Below, piece by piece: positions 14,812 through 23,322 of a stretch of 51,712 bases of DNA. Location: the NCBI GenBank assembly GCA_045601405.1, contig JAZRZO010000088.1, forward strand, positions 1 to 51,712, in the 5' to 3' direction. Below the pieces are notes generated by a model, which did no database searches, was not told the origin of the DNA, and saw only the letters and a program-made list of their open reading frames with translations. The stretch is from RGIG5612 sp045601405. Lineage in GTDB: Bacteria > Bacillota > Clostridia > Lachnospirales > Lachnospiraceae. Every line of letters starts with the position of its first letter. Positions within the stretch are counted from its first letter, which is position 1. The position numbers were made by a program, and so were the translations under genes.

Positions 14812-15737
14812 GGAGTGTTGAGATAATAGTTCCCGTATATAACGAGGCCGAGATACTCCCGCTTTTTTATAAGGAAACAAAAGCTGTTGTCTCCGTAATA
14901 AACGGATATTCCTTCGGCTTCATATTTGTAAATGACGGAAGTACTGATGAGACCGGCGTAATTTTAAGAGATCTGTCCGAGAAAGACTTCAGTGTTAAAT
15001 ATATCAGTTTCTCACGCAATTTCGGAAAAGAGGCTGCGATATCAGCCGGACTCACACATTCAGACGCAGATATCACAATAGTGATGGATGGGGATATCCA
15101 GCATCCGCCATTCCTGATACCGGAAATGCTGAATGCAATAGAGGAGGGATATCAGGCGGCCGGTGCCAGACGAAGGTCAGGTCTGATGTCCAGGGCATTT
15201 GTCGGGATTAATAACAGTCTTTCAAATATAAAGCTTGAAAAAGGTGCAACTGATTTTATGTGCATGACAAGAAAGTTCCTTGATGCGCTGTTGCTTCTTA
15301 CGGAAAAGCAGCGTTTTTCAAAAGGACTTTTTGCATGGGTAGGGTATGAGATAAAATGGCTTGATTATAAGCAGGAAAAGCGGCTCAAGGGAAAGAGCAA
15401 GTGGAAGGCCGGAAGCCTGTTTTCCTATGCGGCGGACGGTCTTACATCCTTCAGCATTGTCCCGCTTAAGATTGTTGCCCTCGCGGGAGCAGTCATCTGT
15501 TTGTTATCTGTGGTATATATATTGATAACGTTGATACAGACGATGATATTCGGCATAGATGTTCCGGGTTATGTAACGACTCTCGTCGCCATACTTTTTA
15601 TGGGCGGTGCGATTATATTAGCTATCGGTATCCTGGGAACATATATCGGCAGGATATATATCGAAACAAAAAACAGGCCTTTGTATATCATCAAGGACAG
15701 TAATTTAAATGACGGGAGCGAAAAAATTAAAAAATAA
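14808..15737 (+). CDS. GT2 glycosyltransferase, DPM/CsbB-like with two C-terminal membrane helices
   Basis: A 309-residue enzyme. The GT-A domain (about 1-225) has VEIIVPVYNEAEILPLF, FVNDGSTDETG and a DGDIQHPP metal/donor motif, and two C-terminal membrane helices (about 228-255 and 265-290) are typical of polyprenyl-phosphate glycosyltransferases. It should transfer a sugar from a nucleotide donor to undecaprenyl phosphate. In Bacillus and Listeria, CsbB-type enzymes work with GtcA and YfhO to decorate teichoic acids; the same three types occur here. It overlaps the lipoprotein gene by four bases and the YfhO gene by 29 bases. Confidence 0.92.
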   Translation: MRSVEIIVPVYNEAEILPLFYKETKAVVSVINGYSFGFIFVNDGSTDETGVILRDLSEKDFSVKYISFSRNFGKEAAISAGLTHSDADITIVMDGDIQHPPFLIPEMLNAIEEGYQAAGARRRSGLMSRAFVGINNSLSNIKLEKGATDFMCMTRKFLDALLLLTEKQRFSKGLFAWVGYEIKWLDYKQEKRLKGKSKWKAGSLFSYAADGLTSFSIVPLKIVALAGAVICLLSVVYILITLIQTMIFGIDVPGYVTTLVAILFMGGAIILAIGILGTYIGRIYIETKNRPLYIIKDSNLNDGSEKIKK

Positions 15738-18216
15738 TATATATCTGGCTATCGCTTTCGTTCTGCCGATACTTATTCTGACCGCCGTTTTTATATCAAG
15801 AGAGATATATCCGTTTGGTGATCAGATGTATCTCAGAAGTGATATGTACCACCAGTACGCGCCCTTTTTTAAATTGTTTCAAACGGAACTGAAGGAGGGC
15901 GGTTCTCTTGTTTATTCCTGGAAGATCGGCCTGGGAAGCAATTTTATAAGCACTTACGCATATTATCTCGCGTCGCCTTTGAATTGGCTGGCAGCTGTGC
16001 TTCCGAAGGATCATATCCCGGAGATAATGAGTTCATTTATAATACTGAAATCCGGGCTTATGTCCGCAACCTTTGCATATTATCTCAGGAAAAAATTCGG
16101 CAGGCCGGATCTTCTTGCCGTATGCTTCGGGATATTTTATGCTCTCTCTGCGTATATGACCGCGTACAGCTGGAACGTCATGTGGTTGGACTGTCTGGTG
16201 CTGTTTCCGCTGATGATACTCGGCCTTGAAAAACTCGTAAAAGAAAAAAAGCATCTTTTGTACACTGTAACACTGGCCCTGTCAGTAATATCAAATTATT
16301 ACATAGCCATAATGATGTGTATATTCTCGTTGCTGTATTTTATCTATCTGATCATTGCTGAATCTGATCATAAAGATATTAAGAATGATCTGAAATGCTT
16401 ATGCAGATACATCGTATTTTCGCTGACCGGCGGATCGATCGGAGCGGCAGTATTTATCCCTGCGTTATTGAACCTGATGCAGACCGCATCTGCTGACTCT
16501 GCCTTCCCGCAAACGCTGACCGCATATTTCGGCATCACTGAAATGCTCTCGAAAGGGATGATAAATATGCCGGTAACGATGCTGGAAGGATATCTTCCTA
16601 ATATATACTGCACGGTAATGGTGTTTGCGCTCCTGCCGCTATACTGGATAAACAAAAAAATAGCGATAAAGCAAAGAGCCGGAAAGTCTATATTATTACT
16701 GATCCTGGCTTTAAGCTTTGCGCTTAATATCCCGGCATTTATCTGGCACGGCTTTCATTTTCCCAATTCTCTCCCGGCCCGTCATTCGTTTATATATATC
16801 TTCATCATACTTACCATAGGTTATGAGGTGTTGATGAAGATCAGACAATACAGTTACAGATCAATATTGATATGCTTTGGAATTGGGATAGCGGCTGTAT
16901 TTGCCCTTCAGCAGCTTTGTAAGAGCGAAGAGGTCACGCTTCAGGTGGCTTATATCAGCGCAGCTTTTCTTGCGGGTTATTGCGTATTAGCGATATTGTT
17001 GAGATATGAAAAGTTTGCAGTAATCTTTCCGCTTATGGCTCTCCTGGTGGTTTCGGTTGCCGAGTCCTCGGTAAATACCAGCGAAACGGGGTACGGGACA
17101 ACAACGAGGAGCTTATATATCAGTGATAATGGAGATATAGAAAACGCACTTTTATCTATCGGGGATAAGGATATCTACAGGGTGGAGAAGGAAAAGAGAA
17201 GAACTAAGAATGACGGGGCCTGGTCATACTATAGATCCGCTTCGGTCTTTTCATCCGCCGCGAATAAAAATATTACGGATATATATGATGCGTTTGGACT
17301 GCAATATAGTACAAACTCATACTCATATTACGGAAGCACACCACTTACCTCATCCCTGCTTTCTGTCAGATATAAGCTGACGGAAGACATGTTAAACGAT
17401 CCGCTGCTCGAGATAAAAGGTGATTATAACGGTCAGATCCTTTATAAAAATCCATATAGTCTTCCTTTGGGGTTTATGGTAAAGGAGGCCTGCCAGGCTG
17501 ATGTTGATCTTGTCAACGACGACCCGTTTGCCGTGCAGAACAGCTTTCTTTACGCGGCCAAGAGACTTGAACCTGTTTTTACCCGGGATACAAGACTTAC
17601 AGGTAAGGAACTGAGATATACGGCAACAGAGAATGGACGGCTTTTCTTTTATGTTGACAGAAAGCTTAAAGACCTTTATATCAGACCACAGGATTTTGAC
17701 GCGGGAAGGTCTCTCAGCTTTTTTTCCACTGAAAGCGACATGATATTTGATGCCGGTTATCATAAGGCGGGAGACGTGCTGCTGTTAAGTACATCAGATG
17801 AGGAAGTAAGTGAATTCTCGGTGCTCCCGGCATATATGGATGAGAGCAGCTTTAAAAGAGCTATTGACGCGCTATCATCCGAATCATTGAGGATAATAAG
17901 CTTTACGGATACCGGGATAAACGGAAGAGTCATAGCTGAGTCCGACGGGATGCTATTTACAACAATTCCTTATGACAGTGGCTGGGAGGTTTATATTGAC
18001 GGCGTAAAAGGAAGTGTAATGGATTTTTATGGCGCATTTGTTCAGATTCCCTTAAGAAAAGGCGAACACATGATAAGTCTCAGATATCACGCGCCGGGGT
18101 TTTTGGCCGGGATGATAATATCAGTCTGTTCGATCGCGTTTCTTGTTTTAATAACTGTGATGCTCAGAAAAAAATCACATCGGCCTTCTGAACAGCCCTC
18201 TCTGTATGGTAAATAA
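15709..18216 (+). CDS. YfhO family GT-C-type membrane glycosyltransferase
   Basis: An 835-residue polytopic protein. It has about a dozen helices in the N-terminal 480 residues, starting NIYLAIAFVLPILILTAVF, with a conserved-type acidic loop YLRSDMYHQYAPFFKLF. A large extracytoplasmic region follows (about 470-800), then one last helix (about 805-828). YfhO proteins transfer sugars from undecaprenyl phosphate to lipoteichoic or wall polymers outside the membrane. Translation starts 29 bases inside the GT2 gene, so the two are coupled. A promoter for rpsB begins immediately after the stop. Confidence 0.92.
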   Translation: MTGAKKLKNNIYLAIAFVLPILILTAVFISREIYPFGDQMYLRSDMYHQYAPFFKLFQTELKEGGSLVYSWKIGLGSNFISTYAYYLASPLNWLAAVLPKDHIPEIMSSFIILKSGLMSATFAYYLRKKFGRPDLLAVCFGIFYALSAYMTAYSWNVMWLDCLVLFPLMILGLEKLVKEKKHLLYTVTLALSVISNYYIAIMMCIFSLLYFIYLIIAESDHKDIKNDLKCLCRYIVFSLTGGSIGAAVFIPALLNLMQTASADSAFPQTLTAYFGITEMLSKGMINMPVTMLEGYLPNIYCTVMVFALLPLYWINKKIAIKQRAGKSILLLILALSFALNIPAFIWHGFHFPNSLPARHSFIYIFIILTIGYEVLMKIRQYSYRSILICFGIGIAAVFALQQLCKSEEVTLQVAYISAAFLAGYCVLAILLRYEKFAVIFPLMALLVVSVAESSVNTSETGYGTTTRSLYISDNGDIENALLSIGDKDIYRVEKEKRRTKNDGAWSYYRSASVFSSAANKNITDIYDAFGLQYSTNSYSYYGSTPLTSSLLSVRYKLTEDMLNDPLLEIKGDYNGQILYKNPYSLPLGFMVKEACQADVDLVNDDPFAVQNSFLYAAKRLEPVFTRDTRLTGKELRYTATENGRLFFYVDRKLKDLYIRPQDFDAGRSLSFFSTESDMIFDAGYHKAGDVLLLSTSDEEVSEFSVLPAYMDESSFKRAIDALSSESLRIISFTDTGINGRVIAESDGMLFTTIPYDSGWEVYIDGVKGSVMDFYGAFVQIPLRKGEHMISLRYHAPGFLAGMIISVCSIAFLVLITVMLRKKSHRPSEQPSLYGK

Positions 18217-18219
18217 TCC

Positions 18220-18248
18220 TTGATAACTTACGCTCATTGGGGTAGAAT
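18220..18248 (+). promoter_or_regulatory. rpsB promoter
   Basis: TTGATA (18220-18225), 17 bases, TAGAAT (18243-18248). Transcription would start near 18255, giving a leader of about 110 bases before rpsB. The same hexamer pair recurs at 41439-41467. Confidence 0.75.
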
Positions 18249-18254
18249 ACAAAA

Positions 18255-18365
18255 GTTGTAAAGAATACACCTTTGCCTATCCGGCGGCATGTGCCCTTTA
18301 AAGTAACTGGAGGGTGGCCCTGCGGAGACGACAGCAAGGGGAAGATAAAACAAAGGAGGAATATT
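18255..18365 (+). promoter_or_regulatory. rpsB 5' leader, possibly structured
   Basis: The leader of about 110 bases is much more GC-rich than nearby spacers and can form at least two stems: GCCCT...AGGGTGGC and CCCTGC...GCAAGGG. Ribosomal protein S2 autoregulates its own mRNA in several bacteria, so this may be an S2-binding leader. That is inference; I recognise no named RNA family. Confidence 0.35.
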
Positions 18366-19157
18366 ATGAGTGTTATTTCTATGAAACAGTTACTTGAAGC
18401 GGGTGTCCATTTCGGACATCAGACAAGAAGATGGAACCCTAAAATGGCTCCGTACATCTATACCGAAAGAAACGGTATCTACATCATCGATCTTCAGAAA
18501 ACAGTTGGAATGATAGACGACGCGTTTGATGCTGTATCTGATATTGCGGCACAAGGCGGCACTATTCTTTTTGTCGGTACGAAGAAGCAGGCTCAGGAAG
18601 CGATCAAAAACGAGGCCGAGAGATGCGGAATGTTCTATGTTAACGAAAGATGGCTCGGCGGCATGCTCACAAACTTCAAGACCATTCAGAGCAGAGTGAA
18701 AAGGCTTAAAGACATTGAAAAGATGGAAGAGGACGGGACCTTTGAGGTTCTTCCGAAGAAAGAAGTGCTTGAGCTTAAGAAAGAGCAGGCTAAGCTTGAA
18801 AAGAACCTGGGCGGTATCAAGGAAATGAGAAAAGTGCCGGACGCGATCTTTGTTGTTGATCCGAAGAAAGAAAGGATCTGCATACAGGAGGCGCAGAAGC
18901 TTCACATTCCTATCATCGGTATATGTGATACAAACTGCGATCCGGATGATCTTGATTTTATCATCCCGGGAAATGATGATGCTATCAGAGCGGTCAAGCT
19001 GATCGTTGCGAAGATGGCGGACGCTATCATTGAAGCTAATCAGGGTGAAGAATATCTCACAGAGGAAGCTGAAGCTGCTGATGCTGAAGCGGCAGCAGAA
19101 AACTTTGTTGAAGACGGAAAGGCTGAGGCAACTGCGGAGACCTCAGTGGAAGAATAA
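18366..19157 (+). CDS. rpsB: 30S ribosomal protein S2
   Basis: A 263-residue S2 of the small subunit. Family segments are clear: SMKQLLEAGVHFGHQTRRWN, IIDLQKTVGMIDDAF, FVGTKKQAQEAI, NERWLGGMLTNF, and the DTNCDPDDLDFIIPGNDD region. A coiled-coil insert is present (about 115-160). The C-terminus is extended by about 30 residues rich in Glu and Ala. The ATG follows a perfect AAAGGAGG. tsf lies 32 bases downstream, the near-universal pairing. Confidence 0.98.
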   Translation: MSVISMKQLLEAGVHFGHQTRRWNPKMAPYIYTERNGIYIIDLQKTVGMIDDAFDAVSDIAAQGGTILFVGTKKQAQEAIKNEAERCGMFYVNERWLGGMLTNFKTIQSRVKRLKDIEKMEEDGTFEVLPKKEVLELKKEQAKLEKNLGGIKEMRKVPDAIFVVDPKKERICIQEAQKLHIPIIGICDTNCDPDDLDFIIPGNDDAIRAVKLIVAKMADAIIEANQGEEYLTEEAEAADAEAAAENFVEDGKAEATAETSVEE

Positions 19158-19189
19158 AATTAAGAAGGTAATACAGGAGGAAATTAAAC

Positions 19190-20092
19190 ATGGCAGAAGT
19201 TACAACAGCTATGGTCAAAGAATTAAGAGACCTGACGGGCGCCGGTATACTTGCATGTAAGAACGCGCTTATAGATAATGATGGCGATATGGACAAAGCG
19301 GTTGATGCCCTCCGTGAAAAAGGTGAGGCTCAGGCAGTAAAAAAAGCCGGCAGAATAGCTGCGGAAGGTATCGTATACGCTGAAGTTAAGGATGATAAAA
19401 AAGCTGCAATAGTGGAAGTTAACTCAGAAACTGATTTTGTGGCTAAGACAGATAAATTTGTTGATTTCGTAAAAGCGGTATGTGATCAGGTATTTGCTTC
19501 AGAGGTTGTCACAGTGGATGAGCTCAAAGAGGAAAAGCTCATATCCGATCCTTCAAAAACGCTTGGCGAGGAGCTTGTAAGCCAGATTGCTGTTATTGGA
19601 GAGAATATCTCCATAAGACGCTTTGCGCGTATCGAAAGCGAGGGGATCGTTGTAAGCTATATCCATGGCGGCGGACGGATCGGTGTTCTGGTTGAAGCTC
19701 AGGCTGATAATACGGCAGAGGTTAAAGACGCGTTGAAGAATGTTGCTATGCAGATCGCTGCACTTTCTCCAAAGTATATTTCAAGAGAAGATGTAGATGC
19801 TGAATATATAGCCCATGAAACAGAGATCCTTACTACTCAGGCAAAGAATGAAAATCCGAACAAGCCTGACAACATCATAGAGAAGATGATCCAGGGACGT
19901 CTTAACAAAGAGCTGAAAGAAGTATGCCTTCTTGACCAGCCGTATGTTAAAGACGGCGATATGACTGTTGGAAAATATCTCGAGTCTGTCGGAACCATCG
20001 AACTGCTTCACTTCGTTAGATTTGAAACAGGCGAGGGAATAGAAAAGAAGGAAGAGAACTTTGCTGAAGAAGTAGCAAAGCAGATGCAGTAA
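19190..20092 (+). CDS. tsf: Elongation factor Ts
   Basis: A 300-residue guanine-nucleotide exchange factor for EF-Tu. The N-terminal UBA-like domain and signature MVKELRDLTGAGILACKNAL (10-29) are followed by EVNSETDFVAKTDKF (about 78-92), the core and dimerisation regions, and a coiled-coil end. An AGGAGG precedes the ATG. It is transcribed with rpsB and ends at a strong hairpin (20119-20152). In many Firmicutes pyrH follows directly; here 5.4 kb of accessory genes intervene. Confidence 0.98.
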   Translation: MAEVTTAMVKELRDLTGAGILACKNALIDNDGDMDKAVDALREKGEAQAVKKAGRIAAEGIVYAEVKDDKKAAIVEVNSETDFVAKTDKFVDFVKAVCDQVFASEVVTVDELKEEKLISDPSKTLGEELVSQIAVIGENISIRRFARIESEGIVVSYIHGGGRIGVLVEAQADNTAEVKDALKNVAMQIAALSPKYISREDVDAEYIAHETEILTTQAKNENPNKPDNIIEKMIQGRLNKELKEVCLLDQPYVKDGDMTVGKYLESVGTIELLHFVRFETGEGIEKKEENFAEEVAKQMQ

Positions 20093-20118
20093 TATTCCCG
20101 GATATAAATTAAGTACCA

Positions 20119-20152
20119 AACAGGCTCGGGCCGTTTTCGGCCTGAGCCTGTT
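20119..20152 (+). terminator. Hairpin after tsf
   Basis: AACAGGCTCGGGCC pairs with GGCCTGAGCCTGTT (one mismatch) around GTTTTC. It is a very stable hairpin, but the following bases are GTATAAAA rather than a T-tract, and the MATE ATG is only eight bases beyond. It may be a terminator with read-through or a translational block for the MATE gene. Confidence 0.65.
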
Positions 20153-20160
20153 GTATAAAA

Positions 20161-21558
20161 ATGAGAGAAAATAAACTTACTGATTTTACTAACGGACCTA
20201 TATTGGGACCTCTCATGAAATTCATGTTGCCGGTTCTCCTTGCGTTGATGATCCAATCTCTGTATGGGGCAGTGGATCTGCTTATCGTCGGGCAGTTTGG
20301 AGAGGCATTTAATGTTTCCGGAGTTGCGTTGGGCGGGCAGATCACACAGGCTTTTACTGCCGTGGTCACGGCGATCGCTATGGGTACTACCATAACGCTT
20401 GGAAGACATATCGGAGAGGGTAAAAAGAAAGCTGCCGGCGATGTTATCGGCACCAGCATATTTACTTTTATCGGTATTGCGGTGATCTTCACCGCTGTTA
20501 TGTTTATTGCGGCAGGACCCTTCCTCGGGCTGTTAAATACACCGGCAGAGGCTATGGGCGAGGGAACAGTTTATGTAAGGATCTGCGCCATAGGAATGGT
20601 GTTTATAGTTGCATACAACGTGGTCGGTGCTGTGTTCAGGGGGATAGGTGATTCCCGCACACCGCTTATAACAGTGGCTATATCCTGCGCCGTTAATGTC
20701 GCGGGCGACCTGCTGCTTGTAGGAGTATTCAAGATGGCTGCGTCCGGCGCCGCGATCGCTACGATATTTGCTCAGGCTGTCAGCGTGGTCATTTCTTTAA
20801 TGATAGTCAATAAAAGAGGGCTTCCTTTTTCATTCGGTAAAGAGAATATGAAGTTCAGGCCTAATATATGCAAAACTATATTCAGGCTCGGGACACCGCT
20901 GGCGCTTCAGGAAATAGTTGTAGTCGGCTCTTTTATGGTATTGTCCGCGGTAACAAACACCATGGGACTTGTTGAGTCTGCGGCAGTAGGCGTTGCAGGA
21001 AGGCTCATTCTTTTTATCATGCTCGTGCCCAGCGCTTATCTGCAGTCGTTGTCGGCATTTGTAGCGCATAATATCGGGGCGAGGAAGCTGAGGAGAGCAA
21101 AAACTGCGTTATTTCACGCGATATGGACATCGCTTGTTTTTGCCGCGATAATGTATTACTTTTCAGGCGTGCACGGCACATGGATAACACAGATATTCAC
21201 CAGGGACCCGGCGGTAATAGAGGCAGGCGCTCTTTATTTGCGTTCATACGCGATAGACACCTTTCTAACGGCATTCCTGTTCTGTTTTATAGGATATTTC
21301 AACGGCTGCGGAAGAACAGCCATCACAATGATACAGGCTATTCTCGGAGTTGCCATCAGGGTCCCTGTGGCATACTGGATGAGGACGCTGCCGAATACCA
21401 ACTTGTTTTATATAGGACTGGCAACACCCATTTCATCGGTATTCCAGATAGCCCTGTGCATCATCTACTTTTTTGCGATCAATAAGACTATGAAAGAACA
21501 GTACGACAGTGACTATAACCCGGCCCTGCTCGGCGAAAAAGGAAGATATTCAGGTTGA
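20161..21558 (+). CDS. MATE family multidrug/organic-cation efflux pump
   Basis: A 465-residue transporter with twelve predicted helices in two homologous halves. It begins NGPILGPLMKFMLPVLLALM, with the MATE-type pattern GAVDLLIVGQFGEA and VFRGIGDSRTPL in the first half and LALQEIVVVGSFMVLSAVTN opening the second. MATE proteins exchange drugs or metabolites for Na+ or H+. There is no Shine-Dalgarno; a stable hairpin ends eight bases before the ATG. The C-terminal tail (about the last seven residues, GEKGRYSG) is read out of frame from the remnant of an hsp20 gene, so the native C-terminus was replaced when the two genes were joined. Confidence 0.93.
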   Translation: MRENKLTDFTNGPILGPLMKFMLPVLLALMIQSLYGAVDLLIVGQFGEAFNVSGVALGGQITQAFTAVVTAIAMGTTITLGRHIGEGKKKAAGDVIGTSIFTFIGIAVIFTAVMFIAAGPFLGLLNTPAEAMGEGTVYVRICAIGMVFIVAYNVVGAVFRGIGDSRTPLITVAISCAVNVAGDLLLVGVFKMAASGAAIATIFAQAVSVVISLMIVNKRGLPFSFGKENMKFRPNICKTIFRLGTPLALQEIVVVGSFMVLSAVTNTMGLVESAAVGVAGRLILFIMLVPSAYLQSLSAFVAHNIGARKLRRAKTALFHAIWTSLVFAAIMYYFSGVHGTWITQIFTRDPAVIEAGALYLRSYAIDTFLTAFLFCFIGYFNGCGRTAITMIQAILGVAIRVPVAYWMRTLPNTNLFYIGLATPISSVFQIALCIIYFFAINKTMKEQYDSDYNPALLGEKGRYSG

Positions 21559-21805
21559 GCTTAAAGATGGCTATATGACAGTGGCTGCCAACCGCTCGTT
21601 TTCTAATGAAGAAAAAGATGCTGACGGAAAGTCTATTCGCAAGGAGCGTTTTGAAGGTTCAGTAAAAAGAAGCTTCTATGTGGGAGATTGCGCAACAGAG
21701 GAAAATGTCAAAGAATCTTTCATAAACGGGGTATTGAGACTTGAGATCCCAAAGGAGCCTGAGGAGATACCGGAGCCGCCAAAGCGCACCAATATTGAAG
21801 GCTGA
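21536..21805 (+). pseudogene. Hsp20/alpha-crystallin remnant lacking its 5' half
   Basis: The frame reads KKEDIQVELKDGYMTVAA, then RKERFEGSVKRSFYVG and NGVLRLEIPKE, the C-terminal two-thirds of an alpha-crystallin domain (beta strands after the P-G-x-x-K-E-D-I motif) with its Pro/Glu-rich tail. The roughly 45-55 residues that should precede it are missing and are replaced by the 3' end of the MATE gene in another frame. A start at 21509 would add only MATE-derived residues (TITRPCSA) and has no SD. Most likely this is a deletion remnant of a small heat-shock chaperone; expression of a short protein cannot be excluded. Confidence 0.75.
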
Positions 21806-21840
21806 AACATAAGATAAAGGCTGCCTATATAAAAAACAAT

Positions 21841-21889
21841 AAAAAAAAGAAGCATATAAGTTGAACTTGTCAGCTTATATGCTTATTTT
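21841..21889. terminator. Bidirectional terminator between the hsp20 remnant and tRNA-Pro
   Basis: AAGCATATAAG (21850-21860) and CTTATATGCTT (21874-21884) form a perfect 11-bp stem. An A-tract lies to the left and ATTTTT to the right, so it can serve the plus-strand unit and the minus-strand tRNA. Confidence 0.85.
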
Positions 21890-21895
21890 TGATAT

Positions 21896-21968
21896 CGGTG
21901 TGACAGGATTTGAACCTGCGACCTCTGCGTCCCGAACGCAGCGCTCTACCAAACTGAGCCACACACCG
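21896..21968 (-). tRNA. tRNA-Pro (anticodon CGG)
   Basis: The minus-strand cloverleaf has acceptor CGGTGTG/CACACCG, D-arm GGCTCAGTTTGGTAGAGC, anticodon stem CTGCG/CGCAG with loop TTCGGGA (CGG, Pro CCG), and T-arm GCAGGTTCAAATCCTGT. 73 bases, CCA not encoded. Confidence 0.95.
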
Positions 21969-22028
21969 ATAGAAGCCATTTTACACATTGTTAATAAAAT
22001 AATCAAGACAAAGTTTGGATGGGAAAAG

Positions 22029-22118
22029 GCATATGGATCACGAGTGAATTCCCAAAGTAAATCCCACAGTAGAATTTAAAGTTGGATTTACTCTGGGAAT
22101 TTACGCATATGGATCACG
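22029..22118 (-). mobile_element. MITE-like hairpin element A, copy 2, with flanking 14-bp direct repeats
   Basis: A 61-bp element (22044-22104) with inverted ends GTGAATTCCCA and TGGGAATTTAC is flanked by identical 14-base direct repeats GCATATGGATCACG (22029-22042 and 22105-22118). It matches copy 1 (81-139) almost base for base in reverse orientation. The right-hand duplication contains the stop codon of the GDPD gene. It has no coding capacity, so it would depend on a transposase elsewhere. Confidence 0.75.
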
Positions 22119-23322
22119 GTCGCGGAAGAAGGCCGTAGTTATAGATATCTTCCGGCGTAAATACCCCGGTATAAACGCCGTCTGCGCCCCCCTCGAAACA
22201 AGCCGCCAGTTCATCATAGGTATATACAGTATGATAAAACAGGGAGATATCCAGGTCGTGAAGCTTTTGGATACTTTTATCGGAAAGACGGCTGATACTG
22301 TGTTGTGCTGTGACAGCCTTTATATCATCATGCCCGCTGCAGAATTCCACGATCTCTTTTCCTTTCCATGGAGTGGAATAACAGGTAAAGATCATTCCGG
22401 GAAAATGATATACGGAGCGGACGATCTCATACGTTTCCGCGTCATAGACCTGAGGGATGATCCGGTTAAGCAGGGATGGGTCCCTTTTTACAGCCTCACT
22501 GCAGATGATCTCAAAGTGATGTCTGGCCTCATCGGCCGTATATAAATTCGACTTTGTATCGGTAACTATAAACATGTCAGGGTTTACCAGCATTTCGTCC
22601 AGAAGATCATCAAGAAGCATTGGCGTAAGTCCGCCGCCAGGCAGTCTGCCGCCGTATATATCAGTGCTGAGCCATTCAAGAGAGGATATAGGTTCAGTCA
22701 TGTCATTTCCGACTACACGCCAGTCGTGAACAAGCGCGAGTTTGTCATCACTTGTGGGAAAGATATCAAATTCAAATACTCTGCATCCAAGAGAATAATT
22801 CTGTACAAGAGCTTCATAGGAATTTGAATAGTAATATATTTCATCTCCGGTTCTGTAGGCACCTCCCGCATGCGCTATAACCGGATATCTTTCCCATTGA
22901 AAAGAACTGCAGCTGCGGGGTTCTGTACGATATCCGCCGCTTCCGTCGGGTATTATATCGGATGTCAGTATCGTTTCAAGAGTGCCTCTGTCAATATAGG
23001 GGGTGTTGGACCTCATTACCGGTTCAATATAAAAGCAGTAATCATTTTTTTTACAGATATTATCTTTATAGTCAAATTCGATCGTGACGGGTACGCCGCT
23101 GTGCGCAGTCAGCCACTTGCCGTCTGTATTGGTATATCCTGCGGAGATCATCACATCATCAACAGGAAGAAGCTTGTTTAAACCATGCCTGCTGTATGAT
23201 GATTGAAGAGATATAAAAATGAAAGCGCCAAGGGAAAGAGCAAAGGTGGCGAATATTACCATGAGTACCTTTGGAATGTTATTATATAGAGCCTTTTCAG
23301 TTTCAAATGCTCTTGTTGCCAT
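22114..23322 (-). CDS. Membrane-anchored glycerophosphodiester phosphodiesterase family protein
   Basis: A 402-residue protein. One N-terminal membrane helix (about 17-41) is followed by an outside-facing spacer of about 110 residues, then a GDPD TIM-barrel (about 150-395): AHAGG with the catalytic-type His, FEFDIFPTSDDKLALVHDW (metal-binding Glu/Asp and second His), then FIVTDTKSN and the C-terminal DGVYTGVFTPEDI. Such enzymes hydrolyse glycerophosphodiesters, including glycerol-phosphate polymers or lipid head groups, at the cell surface. Its ATG directly follows the MATE stop (TGAATG), so it is coupled to that gene. The stop lies in the 14-bp duplication of element A. Confidence 0.88.
   Translation of the reverse strand: MATRAFETEKALYNNIPKVLMVIFATFALSLGAFIFISLQSSYSRHGLNKLLPVDDVMISAGYTNTDGKWLTAHSGVPVTIEFDYKDNICKKNDYCFYIEPVMRSNTPYIDRGTLETILTSDIIPDGSGGYRTEPRSCSSFQWERYPVIAHAGGAYRTGDEIYYYSNSYEALVQNYSLGCRVFEFDIFPTSDDKLALVHDWRVVGNDMTEPISSLEWLSTDIYGGRLPGGGLTPMLLDDLLDEMLVNPDMFIVTDTKSNLYTADEARHHFEIICSEAVKRDPSLLNRIIPQVYDAETYEIVRSVYHFPGMIFTCYSTPWKGKEIVEFCSGHDDIKAVTAQHSISRLSDKSIQKLHDLDISLFYHTVYTYDELAACFEGGADGVYTGVFTPEDIYNYGLLPRP

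Noticed and set aside
21861..22079. 72-codon open frame over tRNA-Pro with GVTGFEPATSAS
   Set aside because: It is the antisense reading of the tRNA gene, a well-known false protein.
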